From Bradyrhizobium acaciae (GTDB taxonomy: Bacteria > Pseudomonadota > Alphaproteobacteria > Rhizobiales > Xanthobacteraceae), in the NCBI RefSeq assembly GCF_020889785.1, contig NZ_JACMYK010000015.1:21618-85617 (forward strand): DNA of 64,000 nucleotides, in the 5' to 3' direction. Both the position numbers and the translations under genes were made by a program. The notes below the pieces were generated by a model that did no database searches, was not told where the DNA came from, and saw nothing but the letters and a program-made list of their open reading frames with translations. Shown in pieces: positions 54,798 to 63,563 of this stretch (positions are counted from its first letter, which is position 1; every line of letters begins with the position of its first letter).

Positions 54798-56102
54798 TCA
54801 CCGGCCGCCTCTTGCTTCCGCAACCGCTTTGGCCAACCCATTCCATTGCGGCCTTCCGGCAAACCGGGTGCGCAAGTAGTTGACGAGATCGGAGATCTGC
54901 CGGTTGTCAAGGATATCGCCGAAGCCGGGCATGATGGGATGCGCGGAAGCGCCGGCAGCCGCCGGTATCCCCCGCACCACCAGATGGATCAGGTTAGCGG
55001 GCTTCTCGTCTGCGACCGCGGTGGAGAGATCGAGTCTCGAGCCGCCGAGCGGCAAGGGTCTGCCGCCATCGTGGCACGATGCACAGACGGTGGCGTAGAT
55101 CGCACCGCCGGGCTCGGACGGGATCGAGGGCGTCGCCGCCTGAACACCGGCGGCTTGCGGCAGGCGCCCCGGGCCCGAAGCAGGCCGCTCCGCATCATTC
55201 CGCCCCTCGCCTTTGCCGAGAGAGGCGAGATAGTGGGCCATTGCGCCGACGTCCGCGGGATCGACCTGGGACAAATTGTCGACCACGTTCGCCATAGGCC
55301 CCTGAGCGGTCCCATGCAGGGGATGCGAGCCACTTGCGAGATAGTCCGCGAGGGCGGCTTCGTCCCATGCGACTGGCGATAGCGAGCTTCGACCGAGCGC
55401 ATAGGCGCGCCAGCCTTCGGCCTCGCCGCCTGCGAAACCGGCCGATTTCATTTCCGCGCCGAGAAGATTTCGAGGGGAATGGCAGGCGCCGCAGTGGCCC
55501 AGTCCGTCGACCAGGTACTTGCCCCTGTTCCATTTCTCGTCCCTCGACGGATCGGCGACGAAACGCGCCCGACGGAGGAAGAGAAGCTTCCAGCCGGCCA
55601 ACGTCAGACGGACGTTGAGGGGAAAAGCAAGCTCGTTCGGTGGTGCCGACGACTTGGCCGGATCGAGCGACATGAAGAAGGCGTACAACGCCTTCGCATC
55701 GTCGTCCGACACGCGCGTGAAATGGTCGTACGGAAAAGCTGGATAGAGGTGGCGTCCTTCGCGATCGACACCGGACCGCAGAGCGCGAATGAACGCCTGC
55801 TCCGACCATCGCCCGATGCCCGTCTCCGGATCTGGCGTGATGTTCGTGGAGTAGATCGTTCCGAAGGGCGTCGGCATCGCAAGCCCTCCAGCATACGGGA
55901 GTCCGTCGGGCGCGGTATGGCATGTCGCGCAGTCGCCAAGGAGGGCAAGGCTCGCTCCACGGCGCAGCACGGCACGATCTGGTGCGCCCAGCGACCTCGG
56001 ATCGATCGGAGCAATCGGTGATTCCCAAGCATACAAAAGTGCAGCCGTCCCACCGAACGTCCCGATGGCAAGCAGTGCGAGCAGAACGAACCTCAGCTTC
56101 AT
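54798..56102 (-). CDS. Triheme cytochrome c, dehydrogenase electron-transfer subunit (434 aa)
   Basis: Exported cytochrome with an N-terminal signal/anchor (MKLRFVLLALLAIGTFGGTAALLYAWE) and three heme-binding sites: CATCH, CGACH and CASCH. The layout matches the cytochrome subunits of periplasmic alcohol/aldehyde dehydrogenases. It sits 40 bases before the Fe-S subunit gene, so it should carry electrons from the molybdenum enzyme to the respiratory chain. First gene of that operon; the promoter region is shared with the divergent MFS gene. Confidence 0.94.
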   Translation of the reverse strand: MKLRFVLLALLAIGTFGGTAALLYAWESPIAPIDPRSLGAPDRAVLRRGASLALLGDCATCHTAPDGLPYAGGLAMPTPFGTIYSTNITPDPETGIGRWSEQAFIRALRSGVDREGRHLYPAFPYDHFTRVSDDDAKALYAFFMSLDPAKSSAPPNELAFPLNVRLTLAGWKLLFLRRARFVADPSRDEKWNRGKYLVDGLGHCGACHSPRNLLGAEMKSAGFAGGEAEGWRAYALGRSSLSPVAWDEAALADYLASGSHPLHGTAQGPMANVVDNLSQVDPADVGAMAHYLASLGKGEGRNDAERPASGPGRLPQAAGVQAATPSIPSEPGGAIYATVCASCHDGGRPLPLGGSRLDLSTAVADEKPANLIHLVVRGIPAAAGASAHPIMPGFGDILDNRQISDLVNYLRTRFAGRPQWNGLAKAVAEARGGR

Positions 56103-56492
56103 CGCCCTCCCCTCCTGGATACGAATGCCATATCAGGCGGGTCCGGGCGTCTTCTTTTCCGTTTCATGCGCGACTTGCACAAACCCCCGATCACAATTCG
56201 ACGAACCAATCCAAAGCGCGCGTACGGAATCCAATACGTCCGTTCATCCGCAACGTAAGGATCGATCAAGACCCTCACGTCTGAAAAACGAACGTACAGG
56301 CAAGGTGATATGGCGGCGATCGCCAACGTCGTCGCGGTCCCGCGCCGATGAAGCACACGCTCATGGGAGCCATCCATTTTCGAGGACATCTTGCTATTTA
56401 TCGATTGATAATTAACTTTCGATCCTGCTTGAGGTCAAGAGCCGGGCGCATCGAACCGAGACTGCGTGCCGACGAAACGAGGATTTGCCGCC
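56103..56492. other. Divergent promoter region between cytochrome operon and MFS gene
   Basis: About 390 bases. It contains the palindrome TTATC-GATT-GATAA (56398-56411). I see no gene; a minus-strand frame (56099-56389) that reads into the cytochrome stop is unlikely to be real. Confidence 0.55.
56398..56411. promoter_or_regulatory. Palindromic operator 3 (TTATC-GATT-GATAA)
   Basis: Perfect TTATC/GATAA arms with a 4-base spacer, about 80 bases before the MFS start. Same core as the two sites beside the TetR gene, 5 kb away. Confidence 0.7.
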
Positions 56493-57701
56493 ATGTCGAC
56501 GTCAACGATTACGACGGACCAACAGACCGCCGAACTCACGCGCGCACGCACGTTCGCTATGGCGGTCTGCGCGGGGATCGCGGTCGCGAACATCTATTAT
56601 AATCAGCCCCTGCTGGGCCTGATCGAGGCGAGCTACCCGAATTCCTCGGCAATCGGTCTCATTCCCACGGCCACGCAATTCGGCTACGCCGTCGGCCTCC
56701 TGTTCCTGGTGCCCCTAGGAGATCTGGTCGAAAGGCGACGCCTCATCGCCGCGCAGTTCGTTGTTCTGGCAGCGGCTCTCGCATTCGCGGCGATCGCCCC
56801 GTCTACGTTCGCGTTGATTGCGGCGTCGCTCATGCTGGGTGTGGCGGCCACCGTGGCCCAACAGATCGTCCCGTTTGCCGCAACGCTTGCCGACGACCGG
56901 ACCAGAGGCGCGGCAGTCGGAACGGTGGTCAGCGGAATTCTGGGCGGCATTCTCCTCAGCCGCACGATAGCCGGCTTCGTCGGCTCGCACTTCGGATGGC
57001 GCGAGATGTTCTGGCTCGGCGCGCCTTTGGCGCTCGGCGCCGCCGTGCTGGTCCGCCTGATCCTACCGCGCCACCATGCGCCGCAAGGTATCGGATACCC
57101 TGCCGCGCTGCGCTCGCTCGTCCACCTGCTCGTCGAGGAGCCGGCGCTTCGACTGGCGGCGGCGACGCAAGCGATGCTGTTCGCCTCCTTCATCGCCTTC
57201 TGGACAGTCTTGTCTCTCCATCTGCGGGAACCGGCATTTGGACTCGGTCCCGAGATTGCTGGCCTGTTTGGCATCATCGGCGCATCGGGAATGCTCGCCG
57301 CGCCGCTGGCAGGTCGCGTAGCCGACAAGCGGGGGCCTCATCTCGTGATTGCGATCGCTGCCGCGGTCTCGCTCTCCTCCTGGGTTATTTTTGGAGGCTG
57401 GAACGCCGTCGCGGGATTGGTCGTGGGCGTCGTGTTGCTCGACGCGGGCGTGAACGCAGCGCTCGTCTCAAATCAGCACCTGATCTTCGCCCTGCGTCCC
57501 GAGGCGCGAAGCAGGCTGAACACCGTATTCATGACGGCGATGTTCGTCGGCGGTTCTCTCGGATCGCTCGGTGCGAGTTGGGCTTATACACACCTGTCAT
57601 GGCTCGGCGTTTGTGGATACGGGGCCGCGCTTGCGACAGCGGGTCTGCTCTTGCAGCTACCGACGGTTTTGTCCCGGGCCGGCGAGACATCACATCACTG
57701 A
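56493..57701 (+). CDS. MFS transporter (402 aa)
   Basis: Twelve-helix major facilitator transporter, of the kind usually called arabinose or drug exporter (AMAVCAGIAVANIYYNQPLLGLIEASYP; GDLVERRRLIAAQFVVL loop motif). I use the ATG at 56493 (MSTSTITTDQ), with GAGGA about 9 bases upstream. It is followed 47 bases later by the old-yellow-enzyme gene. It probably exports or imports the substrate or a toxic intermediate. Confidence 0.88.
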   Translation: MSTSTITTDQQTAELTRARTFAMAVCAGIAVANIYYNQPLLGLIEASYPNSSAIGLIPTATQFGYAVGLLFLVPLGDLVERRRLIAAQFVVLAAALAFAAIAPSTFALIAASLMLGVAATVAQQIVPFAATLADDRTRGAAVGTVVSGILGGILLSRTIAGFVGSHFGWREMFWLGAPLALGAAVLVRLILPRHHAPQGIGYPAALRSLVHLLVEEPALRLAAATQAMLFASFIAFWTVLSLHLREPAFGLGPEIAGLFGIIGASGMLAAPLAGRVADKRGPHLVIAIAAAVSLSSWVIFGGWNAVAGLVVGVVLLDAGVNAALVSNQHLIFALRPEARSRLNTVFMTAMFVGGSLGSLGASWAYTHLSWLGVCGYGAALATAGLLLQLPTVLSRAGETSHH

Positions 57702-57748
57702 CGTCACTCTCTGAATGGACCATTTTGAAACTGGAAGGAGCGAGACAC

Positions 57749-58873
57749 ATGGCGGGTCTCTTTCATGCGACCGCGTTGGGCGATCTTAGCCTTAAAAACA
57801 AAATAGTAATGGCCCCGATGACGCGCTCGCGCGCCGACGAGCGCGGCATCATCAATCCCACCGCGTCGGAGTATTACGCAGCGCGGGCGAGCGCCGGCCT
57901 TATCGTGACCGAGGGCGTGAACGTGGGACCGATGTCCCGCGCCTTTGACCGGACGCCCGGTCTCTGGACGGAGGAGCAGACCGAAGGATGGAAAGCGGTC
58001 GTCGATCGGATCCACAAAGAAGGGGGACGCGTCGTCGCGCAGCTCTGGCACGCCGGGCGCGCGAGCGCGCGTGGCCTGCTGTCCGACAGACAACCGCTAT
58101 CTCCGTCGGGCGTGAACGACGATCTGGATCGGCTGCAGGTATGGGCGCTCCTCGCCAACGGCTCATACGTGCGGATCGCCGCTACGTCGTCGCGCGCAAT
58201 GACCCCTGCGGAGATCCAGGGTGTCGTGAGCGAATTCCGACTAGCGGCCGCCAACGCCGTTCGCGCGGGGTTCGACGGGGTCGAGATCCACGGCGCCAAT
58301 GGTTATCTGATCCACCAGTTTCTGTCCCCGACGATTAACCTGCGAACCGACGACTATGGCGGTAGCGCCGAAAGACGATCCAGATTGCTTCTGGAAATCG
58401 TCGCGGCGATTTCCGATGTCGTGCCGCGTTCACGGATAGGACTGCGGCTATCGCCCTTCGCCGACTACAACAGTGTTCGGGATCCGAAACCGAAGGATAC
58501 CTATGGCCAACTCGCAAATTGGCTGGGAACTGCCGGGCTTGCATACCTACACCTTGCCGACACCAACGCCTGGACCGGTGCGCCCGACTACGAAAGGATG
58601 CTGTCGATATTCCGTGGACACTATCGCGGGCCCCTCATCGTCAATGCGGGCATCACCCCCGAGCATGCCGCGCGGATCGTCGATACCGGAGAGGCGGACG
58701 CGGTCGCGTTCGGCCGTCTCTTTCTGGCAAATCCGGACCTTCCGGCGCGAATTCGAGTTGGCGGCCCCTACAGCTCGCCGCAGCCGTTCGGGATATATGG
58801 CGGTTCGGATTCCGGATATCTCGACTATCCGACACTCGACACTGACAGCAGAGAGACCGCGGAACGAGCTTAG
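57749..58873 (+). CDS. Old yellow enzyme family alkene reductase, NemA-like (374 aa)
   Basis: FMN-dependent NAD(P)H reductase with a TIM-barrel fold. Motifs: IVMAPMTRSRA, VAQLWHAGRAS, GFDGVEIHGANGYLIHQFLSPTINLRTDDYGGS (substrate His/Asn region HGAN), RIGLRLSPF and VNAGITPEHA...DAVAFGRLFLANPDLPAR. It reduces activated alkenes, nitro compounds or N-heteroaromatics. GGAAGGAG lies 8 bases before the ATG. Likely in one transcript with the MFS gene. Confidence 0.93.
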   Translation: MAGLFHATALGDLSLKNKIVMAPMTRSRADERGIINPTASEYYAARASAGLIVTEGVNVGPMSRAFDRTPGLWTEEQTEGWKAVVDRIHKEGGRVVAQLWHAGRASARGLLSDRQPLSPSGVNDDLDRLQVWALLANGSYVRIAATSSRAMTPAEIQGVVSEFRLAAANAVRAGFDGVEIHGANGYLIHQFLSPTINLRTDDYGGSAERRSRLLLEIVAAISDVVPRSRIGLRLSPFADYNSVRDPKPKDTYGQLANWLGTAGLAYLHLADTNAWTGAPDYERMLSIFRGHYRGPLIVNAGITPEHAARIVDTGEADAVAFGRLFLANPDLPARIRVGGPYSSPQPFGIYGGSDSGYLDYPTLDTDSRETAERA

Positions 58874-58909
58874 TGGCCGAACCGCGGAACTGGCAGGCCT
58901 GCGGATCCT

Positions 58910-60178
58910 TTAGCCCGCCATTCCGTACACGGACATCCGGGCGGAGACGCCCCGCAACTGGTGCTCACCGAGATGCTCGGCATCATGAGAGAGATGTCGG
59001 GCGACGGCTTCTGTCATGAGCAAGTCCCGGCCTATGATTTTGGTGAGCGCTTCCACGCGGCAGGCCTCATTGACGGCCGCGCCGATGACCGTGAAGTCAA
59101 GGCGGTCTGGAGCGCCGATATTGCCGAAAAAGACCTCACCTTCGTGAAGGACGATGCCTGCCCGCAGCAAGGCGCGGCCTTCAGCGTCGGATGCGACACG
59201 GATGTTCCGATTGGCCGCTTCGAGTCTGGCAATCGCCTCCCTCGCCGCCGAGACGGCCGCGCGCGACGCTTCGGCGGCTCCGACCGTCACCGGAAAGACG
59301 GCGAGCATTCCGTCGCCGATGAATTTGAGAATTTCGCCGCCGTGAGCGGCCACGGCGCTCACCATCGCCTCGAAGTAAGCGTTGAGCAGCACCAGCATGT
59401 CGGCCGGGGCCAGCACGTCCGACATTTTCGTGAAGTTTCGGAGATCCGAGACCCAAATCACGGCGCGGATCGAGTCTCCTGCGCCGCGTTTGATCGCGCC
59501 TTCGAGCACCTTGGCGGCGGCGCCGTAACCAAGGTAGGCACCCAGCGCGTTTTCGGAGATCTTCAACTCGCTGTGCCGTTGCACGTGCAAGGCGAATAGT
59601 TTGAAGAGGCGGGTCAAGGCATCTATCTCCGCCTCGGCGAAACCGCCGGCCGCTTTCGTCGCGATGGTGATCACGTTACGTGTATCCAGACCGGATAAGG
59701 GAATCGCCACGTAATCGGTCATGCCGGCTGCCGCGAGTTCGATCATGATGGGAAATTCCGCCTGCGCCGACGGCTGATTCGGCGTTCGCCGGATCGTCTC
59801 ACCGGTCTCCACAATGCGCTGCAGCGGATTGAGCTTGTAGGCATCGGAGTCGACCGCCGCGTCACCGACCCGCACCTCGTCGCAGAAACCATCCTCAGCG
59901 TTCCAGACCCACGCGAACCCCGCGAGCTGAGGGTGGAGCGTTCCGATGTGCAGGGTTAGTCGATCGACCGAAGAGCGGGCGGCCATCATCAGACGGATCA
60001 GCTTGACGAGGAGCTCAATCATCTGCCTCTCGGCAGAGGCCTCTTCCAGCAGCCAGTTCTCGATCTCGGCGAAAGTGTCCGTGCTGCCGACGGCGACAGC
60101 GATCGGGCCGGCTCTTCGCACGAACGACACCGACGGGGGATAGGATCGAGGCGGCGGATCGGAAGTCTCGGAAGCCAT
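58910..60178 (-). CDS. Class III adenylate/guanylate cyclase (422 aa)
   Basis: C-terminal cyclase domain (ESIRAVIWVSDLRNFTKMSDVLAPADMLVLLNAYFEAMVSAVAAHGGEILKFIGDGMLAVFPV) with metal-binding Asp residues in SDLRNF and GDGML. The first about 220 residues form a soluble sensory region of unclear type (GAF-like by position). It starts 1 base before the LysR stop region on the same strand, so it is co-transcribed with that regulator. The start at 60178 has GAGGGA upstream. It probably makes cAMP in response to an internal signal. Confidence 0.9.
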   Translation of the reverse strand: MASETSDPPPRSYPPSVSFVRRAGPIAVAVGSTDTFAEIENWLLEEASAERQMIELLVKLIRLMMAARSSVDRLTLHIGTLHPQLAGFAWVWNAEDGFCDEVRVGDAAVDSDAYKLNPLQRIVETGETIRRTPNQPSAQAEFPIMIELAAAGMTDYVAIPLSGLDTRNVITIATKAAGGFAEAEIDALTRLFKLFALHVQRHSELKISENALGAYLGYGAAAKVLEGAIKRGAGDSIRAVIWVSDLRNFTKMSDVLAPADMLVLLNAYFEAMVSAVAAHGGEILKFIGDGMLAVFPVTVGAAEASRAAVSAAREAIARLEAANRNIRVASDAEGRALLRAGIVLHEGEVFFGNIGAPDRLDFTVIGAAVNEACRVEALTKIIGRDLLMTEAVARHLSHDAEHLGEHQLRGVSARMSVYGMAG

Positions 60179-60179
60179 T

Positions 60180-61085
60180 TCAGTTCCCTCGCTTATCGAC
60201 TTCACGGCCGAAGCGTTCGACGAGGAAATCGATGAAGAGCCGCACCTTCACTGACAGGTGTCTGGTCGGCGGATAGACCGCGTACAACGTAAGGGGCGGC
60301 GCCCAAAAGTCGTTCAATATCGCCTTCAATCGTCCCTGCTGGAGTGCCTCTCCGGCGATGAACTCAGGTATCAACGCCACGCCCCTTCCCTTGACGGCGA
60401 CGTCGCGCAGCACCTCCGCGTTGTTGACGCATAGAGACCAGGCGGGCTGGATCCAGTGCTCCCCATCCGCGCCGGTCAGCTTCCACTGATTGCCGGTGAG
60501 CAGGAAGCCGTAGGTCAGCGAGACGTGATCACGGAGGTCTTGCGGGTGATGGGGCGTACCGTGCCGCTTGAGATAGTCCGGCGAAGCACAGACCACTCTC
60601 GGCATCGGCGTAATCTTCCGGGCGATCAAACTGGACGATTCGAGCTCGGCAATCCGGAGCGTCACATCGAATCCATCCTGGACCGGATCGACGAGGTCGT
60701 CGCTCAGCACAAGCTGAAGCTGCATCTCCGGATATCTGGTCATGAAGTCGGCGAGCGCCGGCCCCAGTCTGATCGTGCCGAAGGACATCGGCGCATTGAT
60801 GCGCAGAAGGCCGCGTGGCGTCGACTGCAAATGCGTAACCGCCTGATCGGCGGCATCGAGCTCCGAGAGGATCACCAGCGCTCGCTCGAAATAGAGCTGA
60901 CCGTTCTCGTTCGGACTCGCGTGTCTGGTCGTGCGGTTCAGAAGCTGCACGCCAAGACTCTCCTCCAGTTCCGCGACGTATTTGCTGACGGCGGACCTGG
61001 ACAGGCGCAACTGGCGGCCCGCTTCGGAAAAACTCCCGGTTTCCACCACCTTCGCGAAGGCCTTCAGGCAGGCCAACTTGTCCAT
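60180..61085 (-). CDS. LysR family transcriptional regulator (301 aa)
   Basis: N-terminal winged helix-turn-helix (MDKLACLKAFAKVVETGSFSEAGRQLRLSRSAVSKYVAELEESLGVQLLNRTTRHASPNENGQLYFERA) and a periplasmic-binding-protein-like effector domain. Start at 61085. It is divergent from the dioxygenase gene, with about 125 bases between, the standard LysR layout. It is likely to control the dioxygenase/hydrolase pair in response to quinones or catechols. Confidence 0.93.
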   Translation of the reverse strand: MDKLACLKAFAKVVETGSFSEAGRQLRLSRSAVSKYVAELEESLGVQLLNRTTRHASPNENGQLYFERALVILSELDAADQAVTHLQSTPRGLLRINAPMSFGTIRLGPALADFMTRYPEMQLQLVLSDDLVDPVQDGFDVTLRIAELESSSLIARKITPMPRVVCASPDYLKRHGTPHHPQDLRDHVSLTYGFLLTGNQWKLTGADGEHWIQPAWSLCVNNAEVLRDVAVKGRGVALIPEFIAGEALQQGRLKAILNDFWAPPLTLYAVYPPTRHLSVKVRLFIDFLVERFGREVDKRGN

Positions 61086-61209
61086 GTCAGACCCCGATTG
61101 TCGCCAATTTGTAGACAGAGACGCCACAAGAGCATGGATTGTTCTCGATTCAAAGCCATCCGATATGTCGAGGCAGAGCCAAGCGGCTCTCTCGAACCCA
61201 GAGGGCAAG

Positions 61210-62148
61210 ATGTCAGGCATCCATCACGTCACCGCCATCGCAGGCGACCCGCAGAAGAACTTCGGCTTCTACACGCGGGACCTCGGCCTGCGTTTCGTCA
61301 AGAAGACCGTCAATTTCGACGATCCCGCCACCTACCATTTCTATTATGGGGACGAGGCCGGCCGGCCAGGCACGATCCTCACCTTCTTCCCCTGGGAAGG
61401 GGCGCCGGAGGGACGCCGCGGTGTCGGTGAAACCCATCAAACGACTTTTCGCGTCCCGCAGGGCTCGCTGGGTTACTGGACCCGGCGCTTCCTGGAAAAG
61501 GGCATCAAGTTCGAGGCGCTCGAAAAGCGCTTCGGCGAATCCGTGCTCGCCTTCTCTGACCCGGACGGCATGGCGCTTGCGCTCGTCGGTATCCCCGGCG
61601 CCGAGGACGAACCGGCATGGAGCAACGGCGACGTACCGGCGGAGCATGCAATCCGCGGCTTCCAGGGCGTCACCCTCCTGCTCGACGACGCGACCAGGAC
61701 CGCCAAGGTTCTTACCGGCATGTTCGGCTTCCGCGAGACCGCGCGGGAGGGCTCCGTAATCCGGTTCAAGGCGCCGGGCGACGCGCAGGGAAACGTGGTC
61801 GACATCTATGAGGCGAAAGGCTTTCTGCGCGGCAGGCAGGGCCGCGGCTCGGTGCACCACATCGCATTCCGTGCCAAGGACGACGCCGAACAGGGGGACA
61901 TGGCCGAGAAGCTCATCAGCAATCACGGACTGCATCCCACCGAACAGAAGGATCGCAACTACTTCCGATCGATCTACTTCCGGGAGCCGGGCGGCGTGCT
62001 GTTCGAGATCGCGACGGATATTCCAGGGTTTGCGGTGGACGAACCGGTCGAAACGCTCGGCCGCGACCTGAAACTGCCGAGCTTCCTCGAGCCGCACCGC
62101 AAGGAAATCGAGGGTGTTCTGCCCGAGCTTCAAGGAGCCGCGTCATGA
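61210..62148 (+). CDS. Ring-cleaving (VOC-fold) dioxygenase, MhqO-like (312 aa)
   Basis: Two vicinal-oxygen-chelate domains: the first starts GIHHVTAIAGDPQKNFGFYTRDLGLRFVKKTVNFDDP, the second RGSVHHIAFRAKDDAEQ, and the metal ligands appear as His (HHVTAI), His (VHHIAF) and Glu (EPGGVLFEIATD). Such enzymes act on hydroquinones and catechols and protect from quinone stress. The start at 61210 (MSGIHHV) leaves a normal LysR intergenic region. It overlaps the hydrolase gene by 4 bases. Confidence 0.92.
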   Translation: MSGIHHVTAIAGDPQKNFGFYTRDLGLRFVKKTVNFDDPATYHFYYGDEAGRPGTILTFFPWEGAPEGRRGVGETHQTTFRVPQGSLGYWTRRFLEKGIKFEALEKRFGESVLAFSDPDGMALALVGIPGAEDEPAWSNGDVPAEHAIRGFQGVTLLLDDATRTAKVLTGMFGFRETAREGSVIRFKAPGDAQGNVVDIYEAKGFLRGRQGRGSVHHIAFRAKDDAEQGDMAEKLISNHGLHPTEQKDRNYFRSIYFREPGGVLFEIATDIPGFAVDEPVETLGRDLKLPSFLEPHRKEIEGVLPELQGAAS

Positions 62149-62780
62149 CCACAAGGCCTCCATTCACGTATCGCTTCGAACCTGGCGGTCGGACGGGCGC
62201 GCCGCCCTTGCTGCTCCTTCACGGCACGGGCGGCGACGAGAACGATCTGCTGCACCTCGGTGCCATGATCTCGCCAGACTCCCCGCTCCTGTCGCCTCGC
62301 GGCCGCATTCTCGAGAACGGGATGCCACGTTTCTTTCGCCGCCTCGCGGAAGGCGTCTTCGACGAGGAAGACGTCCGCCACCGCGCGCTTGAACTTGGCG
62401 AGTTCATCCAGGACGCTCGGGGGCGGTATGGCATCGGATCGCCGCTCGCCGTGGGCTACTCGAACGGCGCCAACATCGCCGCCGCGCTTCTCCTGATGAG
62501 GCCCCGGGTGCTGTCCGGTGCGATCCTGCTGCGCGCCATGGTCCCGCTGACGGACCCTCCTGCCGCGGATCTCGACGGGAAGCCGGTCTTGATCCTGTCC
62601 GGACGGCAAGACCCAATCGTTCCTGCTGACAATGCGGCTGCGCTGGCCAGCATGCTGTCGACAGCGGGAGCAAAGGTTGACCATCGACTCCTCCCGGTTG
62701 GCCATCAGCTTTCGCAGGCCGACATCACCCTCGCCCGCGCGTGGGTAGCCGAAGCGAAGCATCAAGCAACGGTCTCCTGA
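62145..62780 (+). CDS. Alpha/beta hydrolase, MhqD/carboxylesterase-like (211 aa)
   Basis: Serine hydrolase with nucleophile in GYSNGANIAAAL, Asp in LSGRQDPIVP and His in VGHQLSQADI. The oxyanion region is LLLHGTGGDENDL. It is the standard partner of MhqO-type dioxygenases in quinone detoxification operons. The start overlaps the stop of the dioxygenase (ATGA). Confidence 0.92.
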   Translation: MTTRPPFTYRFEPGGRTGAPPLLLLHGTGGDENDLLHLGAMISPDSPLLSPRGRILENGMPRFFRRLAEGVFDEEDVRHRALELGEFIQDARGRYGIGSPLAVGYSNGANIAAALLLMRPRVLSGAILLRAMVPLTDPPAADLDGKPVLILSGRQDPIVPADNAAALASMLSTAGAKVDHRLLPVGHQLSQADITLARAWVAEAKHQATVS

Positions 62781-62884
62781 CGATCGATCTCAGACCCGGT
62801 CGACGTGCCGTTCGGACAGCTCGTCCTTTGGCCCGCCGACCGGGCTTGGTTTAGTTAGTTCGGCTAACCCTTCCTCGCGTGCTT

Positions 62885-63562
62885 TCATGGCTCGGCGGCC
62901 GCCAGGAACACGGCTGGCGCTGCGATCAACGGAGGGATCACAAAACACCACGTCCCGAGCTTCGCATAGAGAATTGCTCCGGCCGCGCAACCCAGCGCAA
63001 ATGCCGTCACGCTCGCGGCCATCTTACCGATACGCGGTTTGGCCACCGACAGTACCGAGACCGGCGCGCCCCTTATGAAGTCGGCGACGTCGATCATGAT
63101 TTGGGTGGTGGTGCCTGTCATGAGAGTGCTCGGAGGCTCAGTCCCCATGTGGATGCGATGCGCGGCGTTCTGAATGGCCATCGCGGCCACCAGAATCATG
63201 CCGGTGGTGATCGCCTGCCAGCTATCACCTTGCGCGAACGGTCCGAAACGGACGGCGCAGACCGCGCCAATTGCCAGCAGCATTACCTTGAGGGCGAGCA
63301 TCGAGCGGAAGATCGGCAATCCGATCGCAGGCAGAAAGAAGCTGAAGACCCGAGTGCCGATCACGACCAGACAGAAGACCGGCAGCGCAAGCAGTTTCGC
63401 GAGGGCGCCGGACGTGCCGAGCACCATCGCCGCGCCGAACGTGACGAAATTGCCGGTAACGTGCGCGGTGAACAGCCCTTGGAGCGCGAGGAAGCCGGCG
63501 GTATCGACGAAACCCGCATTCAGGCTCATCAGAAGCGGAAGCAGGAGTATTTGCCGTGGCAT
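62885..63562 (-). CDS. DUF1275 (YoaK-like) membrane protein (225 aa)
   Basis: Inner-membrane protein with about six helices (MPRQILLLPLLMSLNAGFVDTAGFLALQGLFTAHVTGNFVTFGAAMVLG... MILVAAMAIQNAAHRIHMGTEPPSTLMTGTTTQIMIDVAD). The VTGNFV and TLMTGTTTQ motifs are typical of DUF1275. The function is unknown. It starts a few bases after the stop of the porin gene, so it is in the same transcript. Confidence 0.92.
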   Translation of the reverse strand: MPRQILLLPLLMSLNAGFVDTAGFLALQGLFTAHVTGNFVTFGAAMVLGTSGALAKLLALPVFCLVVIGTRVFSFFLPAIGLPIFRSMLALKVMLLAIGAVCAVRFGPFAQGDSWQAITTGMILVAAMAIQNAAHRIHMGTEPPSTLMTGTTTQIMIDVADFIRGAPVSVLSVAKPRIGKMAASVTAFALGCAAGAILYAKLGTWCFVIPPLIAAPAVFLAAAEP

Positions 63563-63563
63563 T

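Noticed and set aside
55269..55281. GGACAAATTGTCG, a match to the island palindrome, inside the triheme cytochrome gene
   Set aside because: It is in coding sequence, lacks a partner 21-23 bp away and has no sigma-54 element; chance match.
56996..57748. Long plus-strand frame that extends the old-yellow-enzyme gene upstream through the MFS gene
   Set aside because: It is an out-of-frame shadow of the MFS gene; the enzyme starts at 57749 with a good ribosome site.
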